A stretch of 64,000 nt of DNA from Oegoconia quadripuncta (GCA_949316235.1 OX438743.1:24425771-24489770); one strand, 5' to 3'. Positions 22,332 through 33,216 are shown, numbered from the stretch's first letter. The notes: a model not told the origin generated them from the letters alone. Numbers and translations: made by a program.

Positions 22332-22664
22332 AACCGCCTCCTTGGCTCAATGTAAACAACATAGGGTTTACGAATCGGAGGTTGCGGGTTCGATCCCCAG
22401 CGGGGTACATGTTTAGTACTCGGTTTGGTTGGTGGTAGGGCATTTTAAATGTCCGCCTGGCTAGCTATCAGCATCTTATCTAAATCTGCCACCAAACAGC
22501 AATGTTAATAGCATTGTTGTGTTCTGGTTGTCAGAGATAAGATAGCCAGTTCCCCAAATATTTGGGTTTACGGGTCAGTACGTTTCCACCTTCGGCCTCA
22601 TCTTCACTTTAACATCAGGTGTGACTGAGTTTAAGTGCTAAGTCGTTGTGCATTTAAAAAAAAA
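22332..22664 (+). mobile_element. SINE1, full length
   Basis: Complete head (CCGCCTCCTTGGCTCAATG, GGTTCGATCCC), body and A tail after GTTGTGCATTT. Confidence 0.93.
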
Positions 22665-22912
22665 TTCATCCTCTCCATATGCAGTTCTTATATTTTTATT
22701 TATTTTTCAGTTAAAGTTGGATCTTTTAATTTTCGTTTGATATGTCTACCATGAACGCTATCACAAGATCAAGCAGTCGCGTCAAGCAAATATTTTAAAC
22801 CTACAACAGACCTGGATTTAAATCACATTCCACGTGCCTGACGTGCTTTCATTTTCAAAGTTCAACCGGAATCCTGACAGTTGCTTAAAAATCCTGACGT
22901 CTGGTAATCCTA

Positions 22913-23828
22913 CCCACGATCAAATTCCCAACGTTGCCGGGGATTTTTTACCCAATAAAACTTTTGATTAAGCTTCAACCACAGGCTTCATTCAAAGCAG
23001 CTTTATCTACGAAAGGCAGGCGGAGGGAGATATTATTTACTAGCTTATTCCAGACTGTTTCGACCTCGTCCTGTATAATACGAGTTGGTAAGCTGATTGG
23101 TGACTTGCCATCCACGTATTTATAAGCGTTCCGTACAATCCGCAAAAAGGAATACTGCCTGTCCGTATTTCAAAACCATTTATCTCATAAACTATTTGAC
23201 ATAAAAGTACGTGTGTAATCGTGTATTTAAATAAGGAAAAAACGCGATTTTAGAGGTTACATTTTGTTTGGAATTTTGGATGTTCGCAGCTCAATCACGG
23301 CATCTCAATCATGAAATTTGGAACACATGCAAAACATGCCCTGGATTCATACGACCATACAATCAATACTAACTGCATAAAAAGGTAAGTCTTTTTAGGC
23401 AGATAAAGTAGTTTTTAAAGCGTGTTCTACAGGCATCTATCGCTATAGGACCATCTTTATGAGAAAGAAATCAACGATTCAATACATAAATCCAATATAA
23501 GTTGGTCACATTATATCATCATCATCATATTATGAGCCGAAAGACGTCACTGCTGGATAAAGTCATAACAATATAATACTGGTCATAACTTTATTCTATA
23601 ATTGAATGGTGGGAAAAAGACATTTTCATTTTTCATAAAGGACTGCATAGTTTTAAGAAAAGGAATTTGCCCATGGCCCGTATCGCTGATTGACTAAGAG
23701 TATGTACATGGAAGAATAATCATAATTCATCACATATTTTTATAGTTGTTCGGGGTTCAGAGGGACGGTTTCTGTTGTGGGGTTCATAATTTCATTTTAA
23801 TTTACATTTTACAAATCGATGTTTACAG
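22913..23828. other. Unassigned intergenic stretch
   Basis: No supported gene. ATCATCATCATATTATGAGCCG with GACGTCACTGCTGGATAAAG at 23516-23565 matches the 3' end of the RTE-like LINE (minus strand), as at 43818 and 45808. Confidence 0.5.
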
Positions 23829-23829
23829 G

Positions 23830-23925
23830 CACCCAAAGAGTACGAGTCCGAGTACGTTGATAGGGGTGCGCCAATCTGGCCCGTGGTCCGAAACACAAAA
23901 ATGTCGATCGATATTTTTGTGTGAA
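23830..23925 (+). other. Candidate isolated exon
   Basis: A pyrimidine-rich stretch and CAG precede an open stretch encoding APKEYESEYVDRGAPIWPVV followed by RNTKM and a stop, so it reads like a last coding exon. It abuts a LINE-A fragment on its right. I do not recognise the protein, and no partner exon was found. Confidence 0.2.
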
Positions 23926-23931
23926 CAAACT

Positions 23932-24064
23932 ACTACGCGTTTGACCAGCCTCACCTGGTGGAAAGTGAAGATGTAGCCGACGATGAAGCGCGCGATTTCA
24001 GCAAATGCCTGGACTGTACTTGAAGATCCTAATGTTGCAAGATTGAGGGAACACCGACGCTGGG
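23932..24064 (-). mobile_element. LINE-A 3' end fragment
   Basis: Mirrored LINE-A tail (ACGCGTTTGACCAGCCTCACCTGGTGG) and UTR to AACACCGACGCTGGG. It lacks the A tail seen in other copies. Confidence 0.75.
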
Positions 24065-25131
24065 ATAAAATTATATATGTATATTGTCGTTGGCGTTGCT
24101 TGCGACTGGGACGATGCTAGCCCGTCTCGGGGTACTCAGTCATCAGTGACCATGGAACCTGAAATGCTACCCAGTGAAGGGTAAACATATTGCGTGTCCC
24201 TCACGCCATCCAACTCGGCCCTCGCATGCAATCAGGATTTATTCAGACTAGTCTCAATCCCTTCTGCTCAAATTCCATGATCAACACCTTGGTAAGTAAT
24301 GCTCATAGAGCTTTCCAAGTGTCGGTGATAATAGGCAACACAAGTCACTTTTATCACTGCATGTAGGTACTCTATCCGACTGAACCTCTATTCACAGTGC
24401 TTACGTACTTCCGGCGATATAGTGCCGCCAGGGCCCAGTTTTCCCCAATTTGCGCTTTTCCAGATTATGTCCCCAATTTGTGCTCTGCGACGACAAAAAT
24501 ATATTTTACTCAACCCCAAAAACGTTATGAATGGAATTCTCACACGAAATTTCAGCTTGTACGTCTGCTAAAATCAGACAAGAATAAAGTATTTTTGTAT
24601 GAAAAAGGGACTACCTTAACGTCTTTTATTCTTAACAATTTGCGGTTGCTTCGTACCCTAATCTTGGCCTTTCCAAATGTATCTCTAATTGTCTCTTTAA
24701 GGATTCTCCCATGTTCGCCTAATGAGTACATTTAGGAAAAACTAAATACGGGTAAAAACACAATATTTTATTGCGGGTTAAGTGTTCCTATCATTAATTT
24801 ACGGTAATGATCCCGGCCTAAATCTACCTTCTCAACCGTTGTTCGCTATAAGCCTCTTTCTTCTACTTTTATTTTGTTATGGTATCGCGTGAGAATGTAG
24901 TGATTCTCACTCGTTCCAGATTTGCGACAGATTTGCGATTTTCACACTAATGAGCAAGTGTAATTGTGACAAACCTATAGATGTCTACAACGATATTGAA
25001 ATGTCTAGTGAGTAAGAATTGGAGTCCGCTCCATTTGCACTTGCACATAAGTTAGACAGGCATACTAATGTCTGTTAGGCTAGGCTGACGCGTAGAATAC
25101 CAGTCGCCCGCTAGTAGCAATACCACAAAAT
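24065..25131. other. Unassigned intergenic stretch
   Basis: An open frame of about 110 codons at 24397-24735 has no recognisable motif and low-quality composition, so I do not call it. Nothing else is supported. Confidence 0.45.
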
Positions 25132-25548
25132 TTGGGTCTTTACCTATGAAATTGGTGTTTTTTTTTCTTCGTTAATCATATGTACCAATTCCTGCGATTT
25201 TCAAAGCTGTATCCAAATTCGTTTATTTGGAAAATGGAATATTATTTCAAGGTTTCACATGAAATATTTTTTCATTTCTGGGCTAAATCACATAATAAAA
25301 ATTTGAACAGAGCTCTATTCATGTGATTCCCATAATCATTTCTTAAATTCGCTGAAACTTTTATAAAGTGGTTACTTTTAAAAATTAACGCTGCCCATAC
25401 TTAACTTAATGTTATCCGATAATACACACAAAGTTTAGCTAAATTTGGATTTGCCGTTCCCAAAAAAAAAATCAAAAATGTTTGTATGGAAAAACAGTGT
25501 AAATGAAATTATGCATTCCAAACGTCAATTTCATACGTAAGGACCTAA
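25132..25548. mobile_element. Mariner-like MITE (417 bp)
   Basis: Inverted ends: TTGGGTCTTTACCTATGAAATTGG on the left, and on the right, reading inward, TTAGGTCCTTACGTATGAAATTG. The right end is followed by TA. The interior is homologous, in reverse, to 37275-37665. TA at the target and end length fit the Tc1/mariner group, but no transposase is present. Confidence 0.75.
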
Positions 25549-25865
25549 TATTAATTGTAATGCGTGAAAGGGGGGACAACAGTTTTTTGGTTTTATAATA
25601 AGGAATTTCTGCAAGCTTCCATTACTTTTAAAAAGGCAGGCGTGGCTAAAGGAAGGTTTTTACCGTTGTTTGCGACTGAGACTTCTAATATCTATGAGTA
25701 GTTTATAAACTCCTCTCATCTTAAGACTCTGGCGAACGGTCGATCGCCCGTTCTAACGTAATACCACTACAGACTATAAAACTGTAATAGAATTAACTTG
25801 ATAGCAGAAACTACTTTGCTTAGAAGCATTAATTTAATTGCAACTATTTTTAATATGTGTTATAC
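25549..25865. other. Unassigned intergenic stretch
   Basis: No gene or repeat recognised. Confidence 0.5.
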
Positions 25866-26213
25866 TTTTTTTACAGGATACATTTCGGGGAGTGTGCGTT
25901 GGAATTACATAATCTTATTCCACCGTCACCCTTCCATCTTCGGACCACTAGGCGTGGGCAGGGATTCCACCCGTATATAGTTAATATACCGAACATTCGC
26001 ACTAAGAAGTTCGATTCTTCATTCATCATCCGAACAGCCAAGGCACGGAACTCCCTTCCGGCGTCAGTCTTTCCTGAATCCTACAACCTTGGGATCTTCA
26101 AGAGCAGAGTGAATAGGCATTTACTGAGATCGCGTGCTTCATCTCCGACCACATCGTCACTTTCCATCAGGTGAGATTGTGGTCAAACGCGAATCCAGTC
26201 AATCATAAAAAAA
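25866..26213 (+). pseudogene. LINE-A ORF2 C-terminus and 3' UTR
   Basis: The longest LINE-A coding remnant here. The open frame includes RIHFGECALELHNLIPPSPF, LRTTRRGQGFHPYIVNIPNI, ARNSLPASVFPESYNL and SRVNRHLLRSRASS, ending at 26174. UTR and A tail end about 26213. The sequence starts abruptly at a truncation point. Confidence 0.87.
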
Positions 26214-26430
26214 ACTTTTTACCCGACTGCCCAAGAAAGGAGGGTAATGCTTTTCGAGTGTATGTATGTCCGTTCCTTTGGCGCATTCTGTAGCCTAAAC
26301 GGCTTGATCGATTTCTATGTGCATGGTGTCGTAAGATTCGTCTTGATACCTGGAGTGTCATAGGATACATTTTATGGTAAAAATCCAATATGGCGTCCGT
26401 AAAATACAAAATATCCTCTCGCGATTTTTT
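26214..26430 (+). repeat. Dispersed repeat beginning TTTTTACCCGACTGCCCAAG
   Basis: The stretch ACCCGACTGCCCAAGAAAGGAGGGTAATG ... GGCTTGATCGATTTC recurs in part in the opposite orientation at 43640-43760 (GAAATCGATCAAGCCGTTTAGACTACAGG). The family was not identified. Confidence 0.55.
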
Positions 26431-26486
26431 TTAATACTTTTTTTCCTAATACTTCTTTTAAATTGAAGTTAAACAAGTGTCATAAA

Positions 26487-26858
26487 CAGTGGTCGGAGTA
26501 GGTAGAGCTGTTTTTGCTACTCGCGACATGCGGACATAACATGGATATGCCAAATATTTCCCGGAATCCCGGGAATTCACGGAATTAAAAAACCATTGTT
26601 TAAGTAGTTTTTATAGGAGTAGGTAGAGTTATTTTTGTTATTTAGAGTTATTTAGCTTTGTTAGAGAAAAACAGAAAACATTTTCTAAATATTAACTATG
26701 TACAAGAAAAATAGTATATGTAGGTAATTAAAACTCTACATCCTTTTTTATTCTGATGATTGACAATTTCAAAATCCCGGGATTTCAGAGGCATATCCAT
26801 GTTAACATCAATGTTTGCGGTCATTCACCCCAAACAGCTCTACCTACTCCGACCACTG
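26487..26858. mobile_element. hAT-like MITE (372 bp) with perfect 8-bp target duplication
   Basis: Perfect terminal inverted repeats of about 26 bases start CAGTGGTCGGAGTAGGTAGA. They are flanked on both sides by GTCATAAA (26479-26486 and 26859-26866). Subterminal parts also pair (ACATGGATATGCC against GGCATATCCATGT, and CCCGGGA words). CAGTG ends plus an 8-bp duplication are hAT hallmarks. No transposase, so it is non-autonomous. Confidence 0.9.
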
Positions 26859-26866
26859 GTCATAAA

Positions 26867-27810
26867 AGTAGGTATATAACAGGTATATAATCATGGTAAT
26901 GAGTCCATAGGCAAACGAAGGTGACTGATATAGCCCAGCGGATTAGTAAGTTGAAGTGGCAATGTGCAGGGTACATAGCTTGAAGAATGGATGGCCGGTG
27001 TGGCAGTAGAATTCACCTTCATACGGGTTCTTCTGGGAATCTATGGGGAAGACCTGTGTTCAGCAATGGACATGTGTCTGATGTGATGATCGCTTGTTGG
27101 ATTACAAGCTTCAAATTATTACAGCTCGAATAATTATATAGCGAAATAAATGACGAGAGTTCATAAAAAGTTATATTTTATTAATTAGTTTATTATAAAA
27201 ATCCATGAATTCTTTCTTCCAGTTAATGGTTGAATAGTTAGAGGCACAATGAATACTAAATTAAAAGTCGAAAGGTCGCGTTTGATGATTTCTACGCTCG
27301 GACCTACTCGCGTCCATAAAGCAAAATCCGAAAGTTTTCAACTAGGTTTGTTAAAAATACTTACTACTTAGGATACTACGTTTTGCTGGACGAGATGAAC
27401 AGACAGCAGGTACGGTAGAAGCTATACATACGTTTGGGACAAAATTATTAAACCTCGCCGTAAAGGTACACTGCAAGAGCTCTAGACATAACTTATTAGT
27501 AATCTGTGCTCTAGATAACATTTGAACTTTAAGGCAAACCGCCGTTCGATGGTGCTGCTGACTTCCAATGACGACAACTCAACGAATGGATAAGAAAGTC
27601 CTTGCAACAAGACATCTATGCCTTTAATTAAAGAGTATGGAGATAGTACAGCGATGAAGTACTCTAAGGTCACAAGGAACATGTCTATAGGTAGACTATG
27701 CTGAAGAAGGAGGACGACAGACCATGAGGAGTGGATCTAAGAATCGTTATCACTCCGAAACTGTTGGACATACTCAGCTTCGCTTTGCCGATACAATAGT
27801 CATAAAAGTT
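26867..27810. other. Unassigned intergenic stretch
   Basis: No recognised repeat. A minus-strand open frame of 66 codons at 27682-27482 has no identifiable motif. Confidence 0.45.
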
Positions 27811-27833
27811 CTAGACTGGTGACCACGTTACGT

Positions 27834-27954
27834 ACCGGTAAATGATCTTGGGACGTCGACGGAAGACCTGATTAAGATCATCAGAATACGCTAGATGCAG
27901 GCTGTTTTGCTGGTGTCCTAACAAGGTAACTAAAAACACAAAACTTAAGACTGC
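27834..27954 (-). other. Candidate first exon with signal-anchor-like segment
   Basis: An ATG near 27954 begins MAVLSFVFLVTLLGHQQNSL, a hydrophobic start typical of a signal peptide or anchor, followed by a basic stretch. A good-looking splice donor (CCG|GTACGTAA) ends it. No downstream exon was recognised, so this is only a weak candidate for host coding sequence. Confidence 0.2.
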
Positions 27955-28139
27955 CATCACTAAAATAAGTAAGACGTATCTGCTGCTCTTCAATTGAACA
28001 ACAAGGTAGCAAGAGTAACAACCTACTTGCTTTTATCCCGTTCTACTTTTTTCTCTACCCAAAGGTTGTTTTATTTATTTATTTATTTATCATTTATTGC
28101 ACACAAGAAAAAAAACATACAGATACAACATAATAGAGA

Positions 28140-28405
28140 CGACACAACAGGTTCTGCTTATTTCTACAATGAATTTCTTCCAGCAGACCTACGAAAGAGA
28201 GATATGACTGCAAGGAGGCAGATAAGACGTGCACAATGGAAATCTAAAGAAATGGATAAATATGATAGATTTAAAAAAAACTATTGTCTGGTAGAAATCG
28301 CTTAATAGCGATAAGACCGCCTGGTTGTACAATTTTTTTTTAAGCTTTATTTATGAAGTGCATTGTAGAATTTTTGTACTTATAAAGTGTACTTGATTGA
28401 TTGAT
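28140..28405 (+). mobile_element. LINE 3' end with (TTGA)n tail
   Basis: An open frame ends RRQIRRAQWKSKEMDKYDRF and then LVEIA*. GCGATAAGACCGCC and a tail of GATTGATTGATTGATT follow. Opposite-strand relatives with AATACAAATACTCTTTATTGCAC and GCGATCTCTTCCAGGC lie at 34535-34700 and 55440-55620. Confidence 0.6.
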
Positions 28406-28849
28406 TGATTAAGTTCTTAAAAATTTCGAATAAATAAAACTAAATAAAATGATTTTGTATCGAGCTAGCGTTCGTCGGAGTCTTAACAGCTGTAACCCAC
28501 CCCGTTCATTCATCTTCCATCGGCACATCTGGCTGTCCAAGTTTTTTCGGTTATCCATCCATCATCCATTCCGATAGTGACAACTACTTCCACGGGGCAT
28601 TTTGATAGATTATATCTGTAGTACTTACATATATGTATATGAATACATTTGCTTCTCTCAGTATTATTTAATGCGGTAAAAAGATTTCAAAAAACTTTTA
28701 CGAGCGTTTATCCTGTGGTACTTCATACAAGCTATCAAGGCCAAAATTTTTCTAAATTAATAAACCGATTTTAATGAAACTTTATACACATAAAGCACAT
28801 ACATAAATCTAAAAGTTAGCAGAGAAAATTTAGAAAAAGTTTCATCATT

Positions 28850-29135
28850 ACCATCATCAGCCCGAAAAGATCCCACTGCATGGGTATAGGCCTTCCCTCG
28901 TATATGAGGGAGTATGGGTCATAGTCCACCACGCTGGCCCAAGCTGGCTGAAATTTTATTTCTCAGGCATGCAGGTTTCCTCACAATGTTTTCCTTCACC
29001 GTTTAAGAGCAGTCGGATAAATGCACATTAGTAATTAAATTAAATTTTAAAACTCAATGGTACATAGCTGCCTGGGATTCGAACCCGGACTTCCTAAATT
29101 GGGGGACCGCGTCTTAACCGCTGAGCCACCGACGC
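28850..29135 (-). mobile_element. Third tRNA-headed SINE family
   Basis: The minus-strand head reads GAGCGTCGGTGGCTCAGCGG with B box GGTTCGAATCCC. The body ends on the plus strand at CATCATTACCATCATCAGCC. It is distinct from SINE1 and SINE2 and has no second copy of comparable length in the window. Confidence 0.8.
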
Positions 29136-29139
29136 TCAA

Positions 29140-29310
29140 CCGATGTCAAAAAAGTTGATTGAAACAAAATTGGAGCGATTTTATTTGAAAAAAATGCAAT
29201 ATATTCTTAGAATGTGATATATCCCGATAATGTGAATAGTTTCCGCCGGATAAACAAATTCCGCGTTAAAGATCTTCCAGCAGGCGAAGCCGCGGGCGGA
29301 AAGTTAGTGT
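29140..29310 (-). repeat. Dispersed repeat with CGCGGGCGGAAAG end
   Basis: The plus strand ends GCAGGCGAAGCCGCGGGCGG AAAGTTAGTGT. The mirrored start (CCGCCCGCGGCTTCGCC) recurs at 42741 and 52247. It may belong with 28730-28850 as one element split by the SINE. Confidence 0.55.
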
Positions 29311-29679
29311 CTAAATAAATATAATTCCAGTTTCTGTTCATTCCGACAAAATAATAAGTACGCAGTTGAATTACAAATGTCGAACCGTACTCGACACCGG
29401 ATACGGAAGAACATCAAATTTCAAATCAACACCCTCTCGCGTTTCAATAAAAGCAACATTACTTCCTTCCGTTCGGTAACATGATATACCTACGTCGGAA
29501 GAGAATCCCTCCCCAACGCCCCAACGATACGGTAATAATACGCGGCAAATGACTTTTCTTGTCGTGTAGCTTTATTTTCTGCTTCGGAAAATGTTTGAGA
29601 TTAGGTGGTTATTAGATTATTAGCTAGGTTGGTGAAGTTCTTGCCAAAGCCAAAGAACAGGGTACAGGGTACACTCTAA

Positions 29680-29760
29680 AGGTAATTTTCCCCTGAGAGG
29701 AGATCAAGCAAGAAACTCGAGGGGGTTTTTTTAAAAAGTGGTTTTTATATTACAAAAAGG
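29680..29760 (-). mobile_element. LINE-L 3' UTR fragment
   Basis: TTTTCCCCTGAGAGGAGATCAAGCAAGAAACTCGAG and the following TTTTTATATTAC match the LINE-L 3' UTR in reverse. Confidence 0.65.
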
Positions 29761-29784
29761 CACCTCCGCCTCCGCCACCTTTTG

Positions 29785-30118
29785 ACCGCCTCCGTGGCTC
29801 AATGTCAACAACATTGGGTTTACGATTCGGAGATCGCGGGTTCGATCCCCAGCGGGGTACATGTTTTAAGTACTCGGTTTGGTTGGTGGTAGGGCATTTT
29901 AAATGTCCGCCTGGCTAGCTACCACCATCTTATCTAAATCTGCCGCTAAACAGCAATGTTAATAGCATTGTTGTGTTCCGGTTGGCAGAGATAAGATAGC
30001 CAGTCCCCTAAATGTGTTGGGGTTTCCGGGTCAGTACGCTTCCACCTTCGACCTCATCTTCACTTAACATCAGGTATGATTGAGGTCAAGTACCAACCCG
30101 TTGTGCATAAAAAAAAAA
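29785..30118 (+). mobile_element. SINE1, full length
   Basis: Head GTGGCTCAATGTCAACAACATTGGG with B box GGTTCGATCCC, complete body, and tail CCCGTTGTGCATAAAAAAAA. One of the least damaged copies. Confidence 0.94.
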
Positions 30119-30129
30119 GGCACAATAAT

Positions 30130-30355
30130 ATTTCATTGGTAATAGTGAAATAGCTTGGCATGAGAGCGAGCTGGTTATGTCCAAGGATGATTATCATCTA
30201 AATAGTCTGATATTTTATGCTTTCTCAATAAGTTGCCGTTTATATCTACAAATTTATTGACAGGAAGATTTTGTATAACACGACCAGCAAGTTTATCCTT
30301 ATTTCTTGTAGTGACATCATGTTTGTCATATTTTTTTCCTAAATGATGCTATATT
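30130..30355 (-). pseudogene. LINE-L ORF2 C-terminus
   Basis: The minus strand reads YDKHDVTTRNKDKLAG, then after a gap VIQNLPVNKFVD and ISDYLDDNHPWT*. This parallels the 41930-42187 copy (KHDVNTRNKDKLAG ... ISDYLDDKQSWT*). An internal deletion removes the middle. Confidence 0.75.
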
Positions 30356-30365
30356 TCTTTAAATA

Positions 30366-30475
30366 TTAGGTTCTTGCCTATGAAATTGGCGTTTTGTATG
30401 AAGAATTGCATTAAGACGTGCTCCCATGCTTAATATCAAATCCAACTCGTATGGGTGACGTTTACGAAACTGCGC
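30366..30475. mobile_element. Mariner-like MITE, one end only
   Basis: TA then TTAGGTTCTTGCCTATGAAATTGGCGTTTTGTATG matches the terminus of the 25.1- and 37.3-kb elements. The other end is lost at the R1-like fragment. Confidence 0.6.
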
Positions 30476-30780
30476 AACGTCATAAAGACAAGAGTTCTCC
30501 GACCCGGGAGAGGATGACACCCCCCGGTGCGACCGGGGAGGTGTTGTCGTATCGGGCCCTGTCGCGCCTCATACCACTCGCTGATCGCGATGTGAGGCAC
30601 GACAGCGCCCCCCGGGAACGGGTGCCCCTAGTGAAGGGGGGCAGGGCGAGAGGGGACCTGGAGTCGCTTATGCGTTCCCACGTTCCCAGGTCCTCTCTAC
30701 TGCCGAGGAAGGTCGCTGCGGGGTTTTAGTGGGTATCCCTCCCGGTAGGAAAAAATGCATTTCCCAGCATAAAAAAATAA
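30476..30780 (+). mobile_element. R1-like LINE 3' end
   Basis: A GC-rich block stands out from its AT-rich surroundings. It carries GAGAGGATGACACC (as at 44998 after an ORF2 end) and CCCAGGTCCTCTCTACTGCCGAGGAAGGT (as at 43904-43931). The ending is AAATGCATTTCCCAGCATAAAAAA. It is therefore mostly 3' UTR of the same family as 43892-44062 and 44729-45060. The open frame of 103 codons here is probably not a gene. Confidence 0.65.
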
Positions 30781-31129
30781 AGGTATGCGAATACTCTAGG
30801 ACGGTAGCGTCTTTGAACAGAAATACACAAGTGCGAAGAAACCATACAGCGACAGAACACTTCGACGAACGTTAGTTCGAAAGAGACCTGGTAGCGAGCA
30901 AGCAAGACGGGTCGGAGCACCCCGACACTGTTGGTTAGCTTCAGAAGGTTCGCTTCGCTCCCGCTTTAGCCTCCGATGTTAGGTTGATCATGTTGAACAT
31001 ACCAGGGTCTTCTTTCATGTAAGCGTTCGCTGAAGAAGTATTCCGTCAGTGTATAGTTTATAGCACAAGCAATGTGTCGACCAACAGAGTATCGGACTAC
31101 AATTCTCAGCACGTTTGAATTTCGATGTT
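30781..31129. other. Unassigned intergenic stretch
   Basis: No gene recognised. Confidence 0.5.
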
Positions 31130-31230
31130 CATTTCTACTTTACGCACTTTAATTTACGCTTCCCTCCACTTGTACACTATCACTGACTTTTGCCATACAA
31201 TATTCTGCCTTTATTAAAAGCTTAAAAACT
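31130..31230 (-). mobile_element. R3 retroposon fragment
   Basis: TACGCACTTTAATTTACGCTTCCC through GCCTTTATTAAAAGCTT is the reverse complement of the R3 segment at about 4590-4680, with several substitutions. Confidence 0.75.
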
Positions 31231-31389
31231 CGAATGCACAAATTTCAAGAAATAAAATCAAAAATTTAACCTAACTCATGACACTTTGACTGTCATGACA
31301 ATAGTCTGACGTTACCTTATTTATTTCCATGCAGCTGTTTGAGTGTTACGAGAGAATAGAGAATCCCAATGATATACATACATAAAGTC

Positions 31390-31650
31390 AGGTAAGCCGA
31401 GACCACAGACTTCCACTTGCTACGATCCTGACACACCTCTTTTGCTTCATTCACTCTCATAAAATTGTTCATACATGCTCGTCGGTGTAGGGTACTCTTG
31501 ACTTGGCCTTTCTTACGACGTCCCCGATTTGATCATGGTACGTTCGCCGTGGTCTTCCCCTACCAGCAATACCATCCACATTCGCATCGTATGTCTCTTT
31601 CGTTAGTCTTCTTTCATTTATTCTCTCCACATGTCCAACCACCACTGATA
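31390..31650 (-). pseudogene. LINE-P ORF2 C-terminus
   Basis: Homologous to 22060-22320. On the plus strand CACACCTCTTTTGCTTCATTCAC and CGTTCGCCGTGGTCTTCCCC are shared. Frame breaks differ between the two copies, so they decayed independently. Confidence 0.72.
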
Positions 31651-32340
31651 TACAATTACGTGAAAAGTTGATTTCAGTCCTTCATTTATAGTAAATTGTT
31701 CCTCATACCCCACTAGTAAAGAATATTTACCTGCTCATCCAAGTCTGTGGTCTCTGCGTAGAGGCATGATTTTATATGTATATATTCTTTATTTGTTTAA
31801 TTGTAAACGCTATATTTTACAAAAGAAAATACATGAGTTTGATGGTGCTCTATGGTATATGTCTCCTTTAGCAACAAGATAACATTTAGACAGCTCACTT
31901 GGCCGTGAAACCCCCGCCTTGAGCAAACAAGGCTTTTATTTTCATTACCCTTGTGATTGCGCCACGGTATATATATCCTAAGCCAATATCACGCTAAATT
32001 AATTGTATATATCTACGTGTTTAATCGAATTTGGTATCAGATGTGCTAAGGGTCGATCCTCACTGTATAGACGATTGAGAAAGGAAGGTAGTGAATAGGC
32101 AAAAAAATCACTGATCTCGTGCCATACACGATCTTCGGGTACATTGAAAATGAATTTAAAAAAGAAATTATTGTTTCCCAATATGAAAAAAATTAAGACT
32201 TTATATTCATATTCTTTATTGCACCAAAATATTACAATAACAGAGTACAAACAATAGGTCACGTACAACAAAGTACGTACGTACTTTATTGACATTCTTT
32301 CACCATCTTGTAGTCCTAGTCGATGCGCGTCTTTTGAGCT
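31651..32340. other. Unassigned intergenic stretch
   Basis: No gene supported. A minus-strand frame of 116 codons at 32349-31999 lacks recognisable domains. Confidence 0.45.
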
Positions 32341-32341
32341 C

Positions 32342-32640
32342 TCAACCACCCGCCCCGTAGCCCCAAAACTCGCGACAGCAGTACGATTTCACACTCTCAG
32401 CGTTATACTCAAGCGATAGAAAAAACATTATGATAAAAGTATCACTTGAAAATGTTATTTTTAATCCCCCGAAAAGCGACGGGTGTGGCGTTATGTGTTC
32501 TGATCTCAGTAATGCGGCGTAAAGCAGCATTCGGGGCACTGAAAACCAGCGCTGTGATTCGTCGTAGCACGAGATGAGTGATAACCCATTTGTGCACGCC
32601 CCAACACGTGACAGCATTGTCGGGATCTTCTTCATAATTG
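32342..32640 (-). repeat. Unidentified open-frame-bearing stretch
   Basis: The minus strand has 97 open codons containing SRVGACTNGLSLISCYDESQ and HITPHPSLFGGLK. The wording is reminiscent of a dispersed insect repeat, but I cannot name it and no second copy is seen here. Confidence 0.3.
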
Positions 32641-33216
32641 TATTTCTATTTTAGCTATAATTTACTACTTCTTTGTTTTTGTATCGTGTTGTGGCGTTCA
32701 CAATAAACTATTCTTATTCTAAAGCGGATTACGAATCTCAGTAATGCGTAGACCGATTTGAATGCGGTTTTTTGTGTTGACTAAACGAGGGAACCGAGTG
32801 AAGATACATAGCTTTCAACATCGTTTTATGGTATATCTGGATGATATATTCGATGCCTCAAATCATACTCATAACATAACAGTAAGTATCATAAATTTTG
32901 GAGTATAAAGCCAAGATGGTCTTATGTATGGACAGCTGTAGTTTCCCGGTATCAGTCGCCCGCTATTTGTCGTAACTAGAGCCACATCTTTATACAAACT
33001 CGTAAGCAGCGTTCCCTACAACAAACATTGGCCTCGTCTCATGGGATGTCACGTATTCGGGTCCTGTAATAATCTCCTTACTGTCAATTCCAGCATGGCC
33101 TTACCCTTCGGTTGCACAATTAATCTGATACGAAAGCGAGGTCGAATTTCTCCAAGAAGAGTTGGTAAAACAAGGTCACAGATTGATACAAACAAATAAA
33201 CTTTTGGTGCTGCGGG

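Larger units (their letters stand above)
21121..22912. mobile_element. Possible hAT-like element, filled with later insertions
   Basis: The ends are inverted: TAGGGTTACCAGATG at 21121 and, reading inward on the minus strand from 22912, TAGGATTACCAGACG. Flanking octamers CCTGCGAT (left) and CCCACGAT (right) match at six of eight positions, as an old 8-bp target duplication might. The interior holds two SINE1 copies and a LINE-P end, and no transposase is readable. Confidence 0.4.

Noticed and set aside
30418..30729. 103-codon GC-rich open frame
   Set aside because: It overlaps the 3' UTR of the R1-like family, where the other copies are non-coding.
32342..32635. 97-codon minus-strand frame as a host gene
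   Set aside because: No domain, no splice partners, and a repeat-like style. Kept only as an unidentified stretch.
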